Of a stretch of 11,937 nucleotides of DNA, positions 11,695-11,937 are shown piece after piece. Source of the stretch: an uncultured Actinomycetospora sp. (lineage in GTDB: Bacteria > Actinomycetota > Actinomycetes > Mycobacteriales > Pseudonocardiaceae); the NCBI GenBank assembly GCA_902805495.1, contig CADCTH010000572.1:1-11937 (forward strand), given 5' to 3'. The position numbers and the translations under genes are program-made. Numbering within the stretch: the first letter of the stretch is position 1; the number at the start of each line of letters is the position of its first letter. The notes beneath the pieces are model-generated. The model had not been told where the DNA came from. It saw nothing but the letters and a program-made list of their open reading frames with translations, and searched no databases.

Positions 11695-11937
11695 GTGAGC
11701 GACCCGGCCGGCGACGCGGTGCTGCGCGCCGCCGACGCCGCGGTGCTGGCCCGGTGCTGGGACCGCGCGTGCCGCACGGGTGCGCTCACCGCGGTGGTCA
11801 CCGGCGACGCAGGCGCGGGCAAGTCGCGGCTCGTGCGCGGTCTGGCGGCACGCGTCGAATCCGAGGGCGGCGTGGTCGTCTCCGGGGCGGCCGTCGACGT
11901 CGGCGAGCAGCTCCCGCTCTGGCCCGTCGCGACCGGC
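11695..11937 (+). CDS. AAA/NTPase-type regulator, N-terminal part (cut by window edge)
   Basis: Eighty-one codons are visible before the window ends. The sequence has a clear Walker A loop GDAGAGKS (residues 37-44) following a beta strand TAVVTG, preceded by a helix LARCWDRACRTG. This is the usual start of large ATP-binding LuxR-type (LAL) or similar STAND-family transcriptional regulators of actinobacteria, where an XXXLWDRA-like helix precedes the P-loop. The C-terminal helix-turn-helix would be outside the window, so the regulator assignment is an inference. The start is GTG 11695, or GTG 11689 in the same frame; an in-frame stop at 11665 excludes anything further upstream. It appears to be a separate transcription unit from the catabolic genes. 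Confidence 0.7.
   Translation, partial: MSDPAGDAVLRAADAAVLARCWDRACRTGALTAVVTGDAGAGKSRLVRGLAARVESEGGVVVSGAAVDVGEQLPLWPVATG

Overview
The window is about 12 kb of very GC-rich DNA with GTG/ATG starts, overlapping GTGA/ATGA gene junctions, TAGCGT-type -10 boxes and a deazaflavin (F420)-type nitroreductase-family gene. Together these indicate a high-GC actinobacterium. A Pseudonocardia-like or related actinomycete would fit, but the genus is an inference. No rRNA, tRNA, insertion sequence or CRISPR array was seen.

The core (about 0.5-8.1 kb) is a divergent aromatic meta-cleavage catabolic locus. From a shared 125-bp control region (4165-4289), the minus strand carries an uncharacterised 229-residue protein, an IclR regulator, a 2-hydroxypenta-2,4-dienoate hydratase and a 4-oxalocrotonate decarboxylase. 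Then come a perfect 40-bp hairpin, a 4-oxalocrotonate tautomerase with all canonical catalytic residues, and a small Rieske ferredoxin. The plus strand carries two tandem paralogous extradiol (catechol 2,3-type) dioxygenases, a histidine-phosphatase-superfamily protein and a second IclR regulator, with overlapping or nearly touching ends. Together these genes would open a catechol ring by extradiol cleavage, then tautomerise, decarboxylate and hydrate the product toward 4-hydroxy-2-oxovalerate. The semialdehyde dehydrogenase, the aldolase, the acylating acetaldehyde dehydrogenase and the enzyme that makes the catechol are not in the window.

The control region has a good minus-strand promoter (TTGACG-N18-TAGCGT), a plus-strand TAGCGT -10 box, a perfect GTTCCG-N5-CGGAAC palindrome and three GGAACGC direct repeats. 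These are plausible IclR operators covering both promoters.

The flanks look like separate units. At the left edge is the start of a Gln/Gly/Tyr/Pro-repeat protein on the minus strand, probably leaderless. To the right are a Ddn-like F420-family protein (minus), a DHA2-type MFS exporter with a His-rich tail (plus), a cobalamin-independent methionine-synthase-like zinc protein from a likely leaderless promoter (plus), a long hairpin terminator, and the beginning of an ATPase-type regulator (plus) cut by the window end.

The least expected members are the histidine phosphatase inside the ring-cleavage operon and the uncharacterised protein that leads the opposite operon.
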